From Mycobacterium sp. (lineage in GTDB: Bacteria > Actinomycetota > Actinomycetes > Mycobacteriales > Mycobacteriaceae): a stretch of 48,596 nt of DNA. A model generated the notes under the pieces. The model saw only the letters and a list, made by a program, of their open reading frames with translations. It was not told the DNA's origin and did no database searches. A program made the position numbers and the translations under genes. Each line of letters opens with the position of its first letter. Position 1 is the first letter of the stretch. Of the stretch, positions 1 through 8,838 are shown piece by piece. Where the stretch lies: the NCBI GenBank assembly GCA_020438865.1, contig JAGQTU010000001.1, forward strand, positions 1 through 48,596, given 5' to 3'.

Positions 1-1
1 C

Positions 2-964
2 CTGACCGAGCTGCGCAAGCTGGAGCCGTTGGCCGGCGATCCGGCGTTCCAGACCCGCTGGCGTGCGGTCAAGCGGGCCAACAAGGCGCGGCTGGCCGAC
101 CTGGTCCGCGCGACGAGCGGGGTGGAATTGAACCCGGACTGGCTGTTCGACATCCAGGTGAAGCGGATCCACGAGTACAAGCGTCAGCATCTCAACGTGC
201 TGCACATCGTGTCGCTGTACAACCGGCTCAAGGCGAACCCGGATCTCGAAATCCCCCCGCGTGCCTTCATTTTCGGCGGCAAGGCCGCACCCGGCTACAC
301 CATGGCGAAGCTGATCATCAAGCTGATCAACTCCGTCGGCGAGACCGTGAACAACGATCCCGACGTCAACAAATTCCTGAAGGTGGCCTACGTCCCGGAC
401 TTCAGCGTCAAGAACGCACAGCTGATCTACCCGGCGGCCGATCTGTCCGAACAGATCTCGACCGCGGGCAAGGAGGCATCGGGAACCGGCAACATGAAGT
501 TCATGATCAACGGCGCGCTCACCATCGGCACCCTCGACGGGGCGAACGTCGAGATGCGCGAGGAGGTCGGCGCCGAGAACTTCTTCCTGTTCGGCCTCAC
601 CGTGCCCGCCGTGCAGAAACTGCTCAGCGAGGGTTACCGGCCCGCCGACTACATCGCGGCCAACCCCGAGTTGGCCGGGGTGCTCGGTGCGATCGGCTCC
701 GGGCGGTTCTCCCACGGGGACACCGAGGTGTTCCGCCCGATCGTCGACAATCTCACCCAGCACGACCCCTTCCTGGTGGTCGCCGACTACGCCGACTACA
801 TCGCCTGCCAGCAGCAGGTGAGCGCCACCTGGCTGGACACCGAGGCGTGGACGCGCAAGTCGATCCTGAACTCCGCACGCAGCGGCAAGTTCTCCTCCGA
901 CCGCTCGATCGCGGAGTACTGCGAGGACATCTGGGGCGTCGGGGCGGTCAGTGTCGAGGACTGA
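2..964 (+). CDS. glgP: Glycogen phosphorylase, C-terminal part (5' end outside window)
   Basis: Phosphorolyses alpha-1,4-glucan to glucose-1-phosphate in the cytoplasm. The frame is open from base 2, so about 320 C-terminal residues are present and the start lies upstream of the window. The family signatures are intact: an IHEYKRQ block, a GGKAAPGY block, a VAYVPDFSV segment, and the PLP-binding region EASGTGNMKFM with the Schiff-base lysine at about codon 166 of the fragment, followed by GTLDGANVE. The stop codon (962-964) is immediately adjacent to the stop of the convergent solute-binding protein gene, with no spacer. Phosphoglucomutase, which uses its product, is encoded 13 kb away on the other strand. 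Confidence 0.96.
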   Translation: MTELRKLEPLAGDPAFQTRWRAVKRANKARLADLVRATSGVELNPDWLFDIQVKRIHEYKRQHLNVLHIVSLYNRLKANPDLEIPPRAFIFGGKAAPGYTMAKLIIKLINSVGETVNNDPDVNKFLKVAYVPDFSVKNAQLIYPAADLSEQISTAGKEASGTGNMKFMINGALTIGTLDGANVEMREEVGAENFFLFGLTVPAVQKLLSEGYRPADYIAANPELAGVLGAIGSGRFSHGDTEVFRPIVDNLTQHDPFLVVADYADYIACQQQVSATWLDTEAWTRKSILNSARSGKFSSDRSIAEYCEDIWGVGAVSVED

Positions 965-2164
965 TTACTGAACCTTGTAGATCCAGATCAGGTTCGAGGT
1001 CAGTTCCCCGGTGTCGGTCCACTTGTACCGGCGGGCGAGGCCCTGACCGTCGTACCCGGCGACGAAATCGCGCAGCGCCGGGCGGGTGACCGCCCCGGAG
1101 TCGATGCCCTTCAATAGAATTGCGGCGGCGTCATAGGCCTCAACGCTGTAGGTGCCCGGCGCCTGGCCGAACTTCTTGGTGTAGGCGTCGACGAAGGCGT
1201 CCGGGGCCGGGCCGCACGGGCAGGACACCACCGCATCCTTGGCGGACGCCCCCGCGGCCTTGACGAACTGCGGATCCTTGAGCCCGTCCGGGCCGAAGAA
1301 CCAGCCCTTGAAGCCGGCCTGGCGCAACTGGTCCACCAGCAGAGCGCCTTCGGTGTAGTAGGCGGCGTAGGCCACCGCGTCGGGTGACTGACCGATGATC
1401 TGGGTCACCGCCGCCGAGAAGTCCTTGTCGCCCTTCTTGATCGAGATGGTGCACGCCGAATCGGCGATCGGCCCGAGGGTCTCGGCGATCGCCGCGGCCT
1501 GACCCTTGCCGGCGTCGGTGCTGTCGTCGACCACACACACCTTCTTCACACCGAGGGTGTTCTTCATGTAGTTGGCCAGTGACGGGCCCTGCACGCCGTC
1601 GCTCGACAGCCCGCGGAAGAACGTCTTCCAACCCCGTTCGGAGAGACTGACATTGGTGGCCGACGGGGTGATCGCCACCAGGCCGGCCTGATCGAAGATC
1701 GCACCCGTCGCCTTGGTCTCCCCCGACCACGTCGGGCCGACCAGTCCGATGATGGACTCGTCGTTGACGATCTCCGGCGCGACGGCGGTGGCCTTCTGCG
1801 GATCACCCTCGGTGTCGAAGGGCTTGAACTGGACCTGGCAGCCCGGGTTGGCGGCGTTGTGCTGGTCGACCGCCAGTTGAGCACCGTCCTTGACGTTGGT
1901 GCCGAACGGAGTGTCCGCCCCGGTCAGCGGACCGGCCATCGCCAGCGATACCGGCGGGCAGGTCGCCTTGCCGTTGCCTGCCGGGTCGATAGCGGCACCA
2001 CCGGATTCCAGCTTGACCTCGTTGCCATTCTGGTCGACCGGTTTCTGCGGGACGATCTTCAGCGCCGCGTCACCGGGCGTCGAGGCGGTCTGGGTGCAGC
2101 CGACGGCGCCGATGGCGATGAGGGCCGCCGCGGCGGCCAATGCGATTCGTTTCGGACGGTCCAC
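965..2164 (-). CDS. Branched-chain amino acid-type ABC transporter solute-binding lipoprotein (LivJ-like)
   Basis: A type I periplasmic-binding-fold protein of 399 aa, expected to bind an amino acid or small amphipathic ligand outside the membrane and deliver it to an ABC importer. I choose the GTG start at 2164 because CAGGAGTG precedes it and it places a clean lipoprotein signal at the N-terminus: basic VDRPKR, a hydrophobic stretch, then lipobox AVGC. The mature part shows the Peripla_BP_6 pattern, with LAMAGPLTGADTPFG near the start and later IGLVGPTWSG and ITPSATN. No permease or ATPase gene is adjacent, so it is an orphan binding protein; the ligand cannot be read from the sequence. Confidence 0.88.
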   Translation of the reverse strand: MDRPKRIALAAAAALIAIGAVGCTQTASTPGDAALKIVPQKPVDQNGNEVKLESGGAAIDPAGNGKATCPPVSLAMAGPLTGADTPFGTNVKDGAQLAVDQHNAANPGCQVQFKPFDTEGDPQKATAVAPEIVNDESIIGLVGPTWSGETKATGAIFDQAGLVAITPSATNVSLSERGWKTFFRGLSSDGVQGPSLANYMKNTLGVKKVCVVDDSTDAGKGQAAAIAETLGPIADSACTISIKKGDKDFSAAVTQIIGQSPDAVAYAAYYTEGALLVDQLRQAGFKGWFFGPDGLKDPQFVKAAGASAKDAVVSCPCGPAPDAFVDAYTKKFGQAPGTYSVEAYDAAAILLKGIDSGAVTRPALRDFVAGYDGQGLARRYKWTDTGELTSNLIWIYKVQ

Positions 2165-2266
2165 GTCACTCCTGCGGTCATCGGACACTCGGGCGGCCAA
2201 GGCTACTACGCGCACCATCCACCGCGGGTTGCCGGGCACCCCACGACCACGGAACCGACGGAACCG

Positions 2267-2524
2267 CTAGTTCGCCGGCCGGAAATAGGGCTCGACCGTG
2301 CCGCTGAGCTTGATGACCATCGGATTTCCGCGGCGGTCCTTCGCGGTGGGAACCTCAACGCGCACCCAACCCTCGGCCACGTTGTATTCGTAGACATTGT
2401 TCTTCTCGACGCCGTTGAAGCGAACCCCCACGTCGCGACGGAGCGCCTCTTCGTCGTAGAAGGGGCTGCGCGGATCGATGGAGAGGTGATTGGGCGGAAC
2501 GTCTGCGATCTGGTCCTCGGGCAT
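2267..2524 (-). CDS. DUF3297 family protein
   Basis: A small soluble protein of 85 aa from the ATG at 2524; a TTG 15 codons upstream is possible but less likely. The hallmarks of DUF3297 are present in order: HLSIDPRSPFYDEEAL, DVGVRFNG, EGWVRVE, DRRGNPMVIKLSGTVEPYF. The family is short, widespread and of unknown biochemical function. It lies 96 bp downstream of the esterase gene on the same strand and may be either the last gene of that operon or independent. Confidence 0.8.
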   Translation of the reverse strand: MPEDQIADVPPNHLSIDPRSPFYDEEALRRDVGVRFNGVEKNNVYEYNVAEGWVRVEVPTAKDRRGNPMVIKLSGTVEPYFRPAN

Positions 2525-2620
2525 GCTGGCTTTCGCTATTCCTGTGTCAGGTCCTGGTGGGCTCTCCAAGAACCTACGCGACCCGATGGCAGGGGCTCAC
2601 CCCTTGGGCTCAGGTTGTCC

Positions 2621-4060
2621 TCAGCCGTGGGCGGGATACCGGTTCTCCCAGATCGCGAGTTGCTCCGCGCGGTGGTTTCTGACGATCCCGGTCTCGGGCC
2701 CCAACAGCATCGTTGCCCCGCCGGCACCGCGGTAGCGCTCCCAGGGGTCTCCCCCGCGGACGAACTGCAGCCACAGATCTTGAACTGTGCCGGCCATGCG
2801 GTGCGCCGCCTCGTCGTCACCGGCGAGTGCGGGCGCACCGTGCAGGTTGCCGAAGACCAACGCCAGACAGGTGTCGTGACACGCCCCGAGCCCGGCCCGC
2901 GGCGAGGGCCACTGCAGTTCGTAGCGAAACACCGGCTGGCCGCGTTCGGCGTGTGCGCGGACGAACTGCTCGGTCGGCGCGCTGAAGTGGTAGTCCGTCA
3001 CCATCGCACTGGCGACATCACGCAGGCTGTCCCGCCCGGCGCGGTACGCCGCCACCACGGCGTCGGCATCGTGTCCGTCCCCGGCGAGTGCGTGCGCCCT
3101 GTCCCGCACGTACTGCTCGGTGAACACCGCCTCGTCCAGCGCCGCGTCGAAGACCCGCCACTCGTCGCGCGTCGTTCCGGCGAGGATCGGAATCGCCGGC
3201 ATCGCGCGCGTCCGGGCGACCACCAGGGGATGCTCACCGATGACGTCACCATCGATGCACGGATGGAACGGGCCCCGCGGCGGCACGAATCCGCTGTCGA
3301 TACGGCCCTGCGCGGCAAGGATTTCGGCGACATCCGCCTCCGCGGTGCCGGCGAAGGAGCCGTTGGCGATGAACTGCTCGGCCACCGCCCCGGCGGCAGC
3401 CGTGGAGCGGACCCGCTCCAGTCCGCCGCTCTGCAGGATCGCCCGGTCGAAGAGATCACACCCTGCGGCAAGCAGCGCCGCTACCGCGATCGCACCGGAG
3501 GACTGGCCGGCCACCGTGACGGCGCCGGGGTCGCCCCCGAAAGCTCCGATCTCCTCGCGCACCCAGTGCAGCGCCTGCCGCTGGTCACGTGTCGCCAGAT
3601 TGGTGCTGCCCGCCCCGTGCCAACCGGGCGCGTAGAGCGCGCCCAGCGCGCCGAGCCGGAAGTTGATCGTCACCACGACGACGTCACCGCGCTCTGCGAG
3701 GCGCGCACCATCGAGGAGCGGAGCCGATCCGTAACCCTGCGTCTGCCCGCCGCCGTGCAGGAACACCAGCACGGGTCGCCGCGCGGCGTCGGCCGCTGGT
3801 GTCCAGATGTTGAGGGTGAGGCAGTCCTCACTCATCGTCAGGCCGCGCTTGGCGAGCCGCTCGGGCGAGATGTCCTGCGGCGCGATTGCCCCGAACGCCA
3901 TCGCATCGCGGACACCCGCCCAGCTCACGGTCGGCTGCGGCGGGCGCCAACGCAGCTCGCCGGTCGGCGCCGCCGCGTACGGCACACCGCGAAAGACGAC
4001 GCCGTTCCCGCTTGCGTCCCCGCGCAGGGCTCCGTATGAGGTGTGCGCGACCGCGGTCAA
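2621..4060 (-). CDS. Type-B carboxylesterase (para-nitrobenzyl esterase-like)
   Basis: An alpha/beta hydrolase of the COesterase family, 479 aa, which hydrolyses carboxylic esters. Visible landmarks are the FRGVPYAAAP N-terminal block, SEDCLTLNIWTP (about 77-89), the oxyanion HGGG (102-105), and the nucleophile elbow GQSSG with Ser187. The TTG start overlaps the stop of the upstream VOC gene (TTGA), implying translational coupling. It is the last of five overlapping genes (LLM oxidoreductase, sulfotransferase, DUF1214, VOC, esterase), so a role in opening an ester or lactone intermediate is a reasonable inference. No signal peptide is seen, so the enzyme is cytoplasmic. It resembles the mycobacterial Lip family, but I cannot assign a specific Lip name. 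Confidence 0.87.
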   Translation of the reverse strand: MTAVAHTSYGALRGDASGNGVVFRGVPYAAAPTGELRWRPPQPTVSWAGVRDAMAFGAIAPQDISPERLAKRGLTMSEDCLTLNIWTPAADAARRPVLVFLHGGGQTQGYGSAPLLDGARLAERGDVVVVTINFRLGALGALYAPGWHGAGSTNLATRDQRQALHWVREEIGAFGGDPGAVTVAGQSSGAIAVAALLAAGCDLFDRAILQSGGLERVRSTAAAGAVAEQFIANGSFAGTAEADVAEILAAQGRIDSGFVPPRGPFHPCIDGDVIGEHPLVVARTRAMPAIPILAGTTRDEWRVFDAALDEAVFTEQYVRDRAHALAGDGHDADAVVAAYRAGRDSLRDVASAMVTDYHFSAPTEQFVRAHAERGQPVFRYELQWPSPRAGLGACHDTCLALVFGNLHGAPALAGDDEAAHRMAGTVQDLWLQFVRGGDPWERYRGAGGATMLLGPETGIVRNHRAEQLAIWENRYPAHG

Positions 4061-4563
4061 GAGCGCTCCGTCAGGGGGTGGGTCCCGGCCATCTCACCGC
4101 TGAGTATCCGGGCGAGGAAGTCACGGCCCTTGAAGCTCACCACTTCGACCCGAAGCCCGCTGCGCGGGTCACGCAGAAACGCGACGCCGGCCCCGGTGCG
4201 CTCCAACTCCCAGCCGTCGTCCTGCAGCCGGGCGACGTCGTCGCGCCACCGCTGCGCGTAGTAGCCGAAGTGGTGCGGGCCGCCGAGCTTCGGCTCGGCG
4301 AAGATCGAGTCGGCCGCGGCGACCACCTCGATCAACTCCAGGTACGGCGGCCCGGAAGCCGAGAACGCGATCCGTACGCTCTGGTCGTCGGCGGACCCGT
4401 CCGGACGCATGAAGCCGCTACGCATCTCGAACGGCGGCGCCCAGGTGATCTGCATGGCCTTGCCGAGCGCCTGCATCGCGACTGGGAGATCCGGTACGAG
4501 ATGGCCGACGTGATAGACGTTGTCGAAGGCCGATGCGGCGAGCGTCTCGAGTTTCGGGTCCAT
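4057..4563 (-). CDS. VOC (glyoxalase/bleomycin-resistance fold) protein
   Basis: A 168-aa protein. The ATG at 4563 follows the stop of the DUF1214 gene by one base (TGACATG) and has AGGAT at good spacing. The N-terminal FDNVYHVGHLVPDLPVAM is the typical first beta-alpha unit of VOC proteins, and PHHFGYYA plus the C-terminal LRVEVVSF supply further fold elements. VOC enzymes use a divalent metal for isomerisation, epimerisation, ring cleavage or lyase chemistry; the substrate is not evident. Coupling to the gene on either side suggests it acts on an intermediate of the same pathway. Confidence 0.75.
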   Translation of the reverse strand: MDPKLETLAASAFDNVYHVGHLVPDLPVAMQALGKAMQITWAPPFEMRSGFMRPDGSADDQSVRIAFSASGPPYLELIEVVAAADSIFAEPKLGGPHHFGYYAQRWRDDVARLQDDGWELERTGAGVAFLRDPRSGLRVEVVSFKGRDFLARILSGEMAGTHPLTERS

Positions 4564-4564
4564 G

Positions 4565-5809
4565 TCAGATCCTGTATCTACGGCGGATGGCATCGAAGCG
4601 TGCGTGGAGTTGCGCGGCCCGTTCGGCGGGCGTGACGTGACGGGTGTCGGGCGGCAGGACGGTGTCGACGTCGGCGAGTGGGACCACCCTGGTGGTCACC
4701 TCGGGTAGCTCCCGACTTCCGATGATGCGCATGGTCAGGTAGCCCTCGGCGAAACGTTGGGTGTCGATCCAGTTGTGCACGCCGGGGTCGTCGTGGGCCA
4801 TCACCATCCGCACGCGCCCGTCGGCGTCGATCGCCGTTCGGCTCGGCGTGTGGCTCACCGGCCGGTACAGGTAGTCCATGCTGTTCCAGAACGCGCCCAT
4901 GTTGGTGAGCATCCAGAACGCCCCGTCGTCGGCGAACTCGACGATCAGCGCGTCGTCCGCCGCGAGACGCCATGGCATGGTGACGATGAGCCGGCCGCGG
5001 CGTGCATCGCGTTGCTCGGCCTCGCCCGAGAATCGCGCGCCGGGAAACACATTGGGCTCGGGTTCACCGAAGAGCGAGCCGATCAGCAGTTCGCGGTCGG
5101 GCCAGTCCGTCATCACCCCGGTGAGAAAGTCGCCGGCCCAGCGCATCGACGCGATGACATCCTGCGGCTCGGGCACGGGGCGGGGCGTGTCCATGTCGAT
5201 GCGCTCGATGCTGAACTGCGCCGACCGCTCCTCCCAGGAGTCGAAACCCTGTCGCATGAAGATCTTTCGCGAACCCGGCGTGGTCGGCAGCCAGTTCGGT
5301 TCCCGCCGCTCCCCGCCGACGTAGAGGACGAAGCTGCCGTCGGATTCGGTCACCAGGTCGTCGCCGGTGATGTTCGCCTCGGGGGTGTCGCCGAAGGGCT
5401 CATGCAGATTCGGGTGATCGGCGCCGTAGTACACGTCGGTGTCGGGACGCGGCCCCTGCACCGTGAAGTTGATGAACCGCGCCGTGCCCCGATCCCCCGC
5501 GATTCGGTACGTCGACGCACCGTCGATCCACGCCTGCAGGTAGACGAAGTCGGCGTTGTCGCCGCCGAGCTTGCGGCTCGGACCGCAGAACGGGTGGATC
5601 ATCGGAAACCGGGTGTCCCTGGTCTCCAGCGCGAGTTCGTAGGCCTGCCCCAGGTTTTGGGTCAGGTAGCGGAAGGCGTCGGCTCGCTGCAGGGCATTCG
5701 CCGGCGAGGTGTCCTTGAAGGCGAGGTCGCCGGCCGCCTTGAGCCGGTCGCAGAATTCGCGCCACGCTGCGCGCAGCGCGTGGTCGTCCCCGGTGTCCCC
5801 GAAGGCCAT
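4565..5809 (-). CDS. DUF1214 domain protein
   Basis: A protein of 414 aa with the C-terminal DUF1214 region: NWLPTTPGSRKIFMRQGF motif (about 160-180) and the final fold segment around YLYRPVSHTPSRTAI. The N-terminus is a helical segment (REFCDRLKAAGDLAF). No signal peptide is evident. DUF1214 proteins have no assigned reaction, though in actinobacteria they recur beside sulfotransferases and steroid- or lipid-type catabolic genes (recollection, not computed). The ATG overlaps the sulfotransferase stop as ATGA, so the two are translationally coupled. Confidence 0.8.
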   Translation of the reverse strand: MAFGDTGDDHALRAAWREFCDRLKAAGDLAFKDTSPANALQRADAFRYLTQNLGQAYELALETRDTRFPMIHPFCGPSRKLGGDNADFVYLQAWIDGASTYRIAGDRGTARFINFTVQGPRPDTDVYYGADHPNLHEPFGDTPEANITGDDLVTESDGSFVLYVGGERREPNWLPTTPGSRKIFMRQGFDSWEERSAQFSIERIDMDTPRPVPEPQDVIASMRWAGDFLTGVMTDWPDRELLIGSLFGEPEPNVFPGARFSGEAEQRDARRGRLIVTMPWRLAADDALIVEFADDGAFWMLTNMGAFWNSMDYLYRPVSHTPSRTAIDADGRVRMVMAHDDPGVHNWIDTQRFAEGYLTMRIIGSRELPEVTTRVVPLADVDTVLPPDTRHVTPAERAAQLHARFDAIRRRYRI

Positions 5810-6960
5810 CAGTGCCTCGTCTCGATGTCGATGCCGAACCGCTCGCGATAGGCGGCGAACTCCTGGTGCAGTCGCTCAACCGGCACGGGCAGGACGTCCG
5901 TGGAGTAGGTGAACTTGCCGTATCGATCGCTGCGGTTGGTGGCGAGGTAGTCGCGCATCGCCTTCTCGGTCTCGGCCGTGAAGGGCAGCCCGGCGAAGTC
6001 GTAGAAGCCGCCGATCGTCACGACCGGGTCCGCGACGAAGTCGCGGTAGCGGACGTGGTGGATCCGCGGGTCGTCCACCAAGGGGTCGCTGAGGTAGGCG
6101 TGGAAGTTGGCCCGCGACCCCTCGATCGTGTCCTTGGCGTACTGGGTCCAGTCCAGTGTGCCGGCGAGGCTCTCGTTGATCTGGCCGAAAGCCACGATCT
6201 GCGAGGCGAGTACCTGCACCGGGTCGCGGTGCACCCAGACGATGCGGGCATCGGGGTAGGTGTGGAAGAGCGCTCGCAGGCGCCGGCCGTGAAAGCCCTT
6301 GAGCACCCACCGTTTCGGCGCGCGGGTGTGCTGGATGTGCTGCAGCATCATGCGGTGCAGGGTGTACTGCGCGTGGTGGTCCTGCGGGAAGTTCTGGATC
6401 GTCAGCGGCACTCGCCACCAGGCGCTCGGGTTCATGGCGCGGAAGTCGAAGGCCCATGTGCGTTCACACTCGGGCAGCCCGTCGCCGAGCAGATCGTTGT
6501 ACGGGTGGCTGACGATCCACGGCGGGATGCGGTCGAGGATCTCGCGCCAGTCGGCATCGGCCCGGGAGCGGCGCGGGTCGTCGACACCGGCCGGACCGGG
6601 TGGCGGTGAGGGATACATGACCTCCCAGAACCGCAAGGCCCGCGAGTCCTCGTCCTCGGCGAGCAAGGCGTGCAACAGCGTGGTGCCCGACCGCGGCTCC
6701 CCGGTGGCGAACAGCGGGGCGGTGATCCGTTCTGCAGCGAGGGGCAGGCGCGTGCGGTCGGCGATGAAATGCAGTCGGCTGCTGAGCAATCCGCCGATCG
6801 TGCTTGCCGCCGCCCGTGCGCCTTCCCGGTCGAGTTCTACGCTGTTCACCCTGTCGACGACCAGCGCCACCCGCTCGGGCAGGGTGTCGTCCCCGAAGTC
6901 GGCCAGCCCCGTTGTCCACTGCGCTTCGGCGACGAGGACGTCCGCGTCGAGGGCCGTCAC
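5809..6960 (-). CDS. Sulfotransferase family protein (Sulfotransfer_3-like)
   Basis: A cytoplasmic 383-aa protein with the PAPS-binding P-loop-like motif ATGEPRSGTTLLHALL (about 85-100) and a downstream segment WVHRDPVQVLASQ corresponding to the 3'-phosphate-binding region. This is the aryl/lipid-type mycobacterial sulfotransferase family. Predicted chemistry is transfer of sulfonate from PAPS to an alcohol; many mycobacterial members have no known substrate, and some may not be active transferases. The GTG start overlaps the stop of the LLM oxidoreductase gene (GTGA). It is flanked by catabolic-looking genes rather than by a polyketide or sulfolipid locus. Confidence 0.85.
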   Translation of the reverse strand: MTALDADVLVAEAQWTTGLADFGDDTLPERVALVVDRVNSVELDREGARAAASTIGGLLSSRLHFIADRTRLPLAAERITAPLFATGEPRSGTTLLHALLAEDEDSRALRFWEVMYPSPPPGPAGVDDPRRSRADADWREILDRIPPWIVSHPYNDLLGDGLPECERTWAFDFRAMNPSAWWRVPLTIQNFPQDHHAQYTLHRMMLQHIQHTRAPKRWVLKGFHGRRLRALFHTYPDARIVWVHRDPVQVLASQIVAFGQINESLAGTLDWTQYAKDTIEGSRANFHAYLSDPLVDDPRIHHVRYRDFVADPVVTIGGFYDFAGLPFTAETEKAMRDYLATNRSDRYGKFTYSTDVLPVPVERLHQEFAAYRERFGIDIETRH

Positions 6961-8081
6961 GATGTGCTTCCGGTGAGCTGCAGCAGCGCGTCCTCGACCT
7001 GGCGCACCTTGCGCGCCGACTCCGTGGCGTAGGCCTGCCCGGCCATTCCGCTGTAGTCGAGCACCGACACCACTCGGGCACCCGCCTCGCCGAAGGCGGC
7101 CACCTGCTCGGCGACCTGCTTCGGAGTGCCATGCGGGACAACGGACAGGATCGCGGCCGGGTCCACGTCGTCGAACAGCCGGAGCAGTCTGTCGCGAGTC
7201 AGCACGCGCGGGTCGATGTCCTGAATGCCACGCCAGCGCTCACCCATCGGATGGACGTGACCGGTCGATCGCAGTGCGTCGGCCGTCAGTTGCAGCACCA
7301 GCGACTTCACCAGGGGACGTTGCAGGATCGCGTGCAGTTCATCGGGTTCGCCGATGAGGCACACCACCATCTTTGCCGGTGTGATCGCCCGCGGGTCGCG
7401 CCCGGCCCGTTCGGCGGCCTTGCGGATGCTGGCCAGCTGGCCGGCGTAGGTCTCGGGGCCGGCGCTCCCCGTCGGCCACCAGCCGTCCCCGAGTTCACCG
7501 ACCAGCCGCAGCATGCGCGGGCCGTTGGCCCCGACCCAGATCGGTGGCGGCCCGGAGGGGTGCAGTTCGGCGTCCAACCGAGCGTGTTCACACGTGTAGA
7601 ACTCGCCGTCGAAGGTGATCGGTCCCTCCGTGCTCCACAGCAGCCGGATCAGGCGGACGGCCTCGGCGAAGCGGCTCACCCTGTGCCGGTCGTCGAAACC
7701 GTAGGGCGCCAGGTTTTCCCGCTCGCCGGCACCCACTCCGAGGATGAACCGGCCACCCGAGAGGTGACTGAGGGTGAGTGCCGACTGGGCCAGCATCACC
7801 GGATGGCGGCGCACCGTGTCGAGAACGCTGGTGGCGAGCCGAGTGTGTGTCGTGCGGGCGGCGACGGCGCCGGCGAGGGTCAGGGCGTCGAGGTAGCGGT
7901 GCGGCGACGCGGACGCCTCGGCGAGGTCGGTGAACTCGGGCGTCCAGATCGAGTCCGGCCAGAAGCTCACGAGGTGGTCGGGCATCCAGATGGAGTGATA
8001 GCGCCCGTCGTCCAGGGCGTCCAGCCCGCCGAGGTCGAGCGGCAGCGTCGTCCGGAGGAACGCCGCCAGCGCCAAGGGCAT
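6957..8081 (-). CDS. LLM-class (luciferase-like) F420-dependent oxidoreductase
   Basis: A 374-aa TIM-barrel flavin/F420 oxidoreductase. Diagnostic segments are YHSIWMPDHL near the N-terminus, SALTLSHLSGGRFILGVGAGE in the middle (conserved GRxxLGxGxG), and the PPIWVGANGPRMLRLVGELGDGWWP motif. Mycobacterial members mostly use F420, some use FMN; the sequence alone does not settle this. I use the ATG at 8081 rather than the TTG three codons upstream. It is the first enzyme of the overlapping operon and lies 71 bp downstream of a CGNR regulator on the same strand, so it may share its transcript. Confidence 0.85.
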   Translation of the reverse strand: MPLALAAFLRTTLPLDLGGLDALDDGRYHSIWMPDHLVSFWPDSIWTPEFTDLAEASASPHRYLDALTLAGAVAARTTHTRLATSVLDTVRRHPVMLAQSALTLSHLSGGRFILGVGAGERENLAPYGFDDRHRVSRFAEAVRLIRLLWSTEGPITFDGEFYTCEHARLDAELHPSGPPPIWVGANGPRMLRLVGELGDGWWPTGSAGPETYAGQLASIRKAAERAGRDPRAITPAKMVVCLIGEPDELHAILQRPLVKSLVLQLTADALRSTGHVHPMGERWRGIQDIDPRVLTRDRLLRLFDDVDPAAILSVVPHGTPKQVAEQVAAFGEAGARVVSVLDYSGMAGQAYATESARKVRQVEDALLQLTGSTS

Positions 8082-8152
8082 GCAACGCAAGCTACCGACT
8101 CGAGGCGGTCATGTCACCAGAATGCTGTGCGATCGCTCAGCATGGCGCCTCA

Positions 8153-8749
8153 TCAGTCGGCGCGGTGGCGGCGATAGTGCCGCGCCACCCGGGTCCGGTT
8201 GGCGCAGATGTTCTGAGTGCAGAACTTCCGGCGGGCATCGGAGGCCACGAACAGCATGCTGCAGGCCGGGTTGTGGCACCGGCGCAGGCGGCCGAGCGCG
8301 GGCCCCACCAGCAGGTCGATGAGGCTGTCGGCGACCACGGCAAGGGCGATGTCGTGGGGCCGCCCGGTGGGGGCGTGCCATTCGGTGAGCGCGCCCCAGC
8401 CCGACGGGGATGGCACGAGTCGTCGCGTCGCGGCGGCCCGGGACGCGACGTCGTTGACCAGGTCGACGGCGGCCGCACTCGGTCGGGCCGCGGTCAGCTG
8501 CGCGTCGAGGATGTCCCTGGCGGCATCGCGCAACGCGATGGTGGGTGCCAGGGGTGGCGGCGCCGCTCCCGTCGGCAAGCGGTCCCGTTGCAGCTCCCAC
8601 CAGTTCCGGCAGGCCGCCTCATCGGCCAGGAGATCGGCGTGCGGGTCTTGGACCGTGATGATGGTGTCGGCCAGGTCCACCGCCAGCGGCTCCCCCGCGA
8701 CGAAGAAGCCGGCCGCCTGGGCGTGCCTGAGCCGCGACTCGGTATCCAC
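8153..8749 (-). CDS. CGNR zinc-finger (ABATE-domain) transcriptional regulator
   Basis: A 198-aa protein starting with GTG. The C-terminus holds the CGNR-type zinc finger, with cysteines at about 158, 163, 177 and 182 (CHNPAC, RRKFC, CANR) and a basic tail RTRVARHYRR. The motif reads CANR in place of the canonical CGNR. The preceding region matches the ABATE domain (stress-induced ligand-binding type). It is divergent from the DinB-like gene; the 89-bp gap contains two identical spaced inverted repeats that are good candidate operators. It may control both the divergent pair and the LLM-sulfotransferase operon downstream of itself. Confidence 0.85.
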   Translation of the reverse strand: MDTESRLRHAQAAGFFVAGEPLAVDLADTIITVQDPHADLLADEAACRNWWELQRDRLPTGAAPPPLAPTIALRDAARDILDAQLTAARPSAAAVDLVNDVASRAAATRRLVPSPSGWGALTEWHAPTGRPHDIALAVVADSLIDLLVGPALGRLRRCHNPACSMLFVASDARRKFCTQNICANRTRVARHYRRHRAD

Positions 8750-8752
8750 GGT

Positions 8753-8831
8753 CTAACGATAACAGGAACTTGACAACGTTAGGTCGACGCGCGCATGATG
8801 ACTAACGTCAATGTCTATAAACAAACGTTAG
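8753..8831. promoter_or_regulatory. Twin spaced inverted repeats CTAACG-N18-CGTTAG in divergent promoter
   Basis: CTAACG at 8753-8758 pairs with CGTTAG at 8777-8782, and CTAACG at 8802-8807 pairs with CGTTAG at 8826-8831. Both have exactly 18 bases between arms, and the repeats start 49 bp apart. The second arms extend to AACGTTAGG. A TTGACA hexamer (8770-8775) overlaps the first repeat. The downstream arm of the second repeat abuts the ribosome-binding sequence of the gene at 8839. This is the expected geometry for two dimer operators of the adjacent CGNR regulator; that assignment is inference. Confidence 0.6.
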
Positions 8832-8838
8832 GAAGCCC

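Noticed and set aside
1859-4039. Very long plus-strand open frame opposite the solute-binding protein and esterase genes
   Set aside because: It is the antisense of well-supported genes and shows Arg/Gly/His/Asp-rich composition with no domains.
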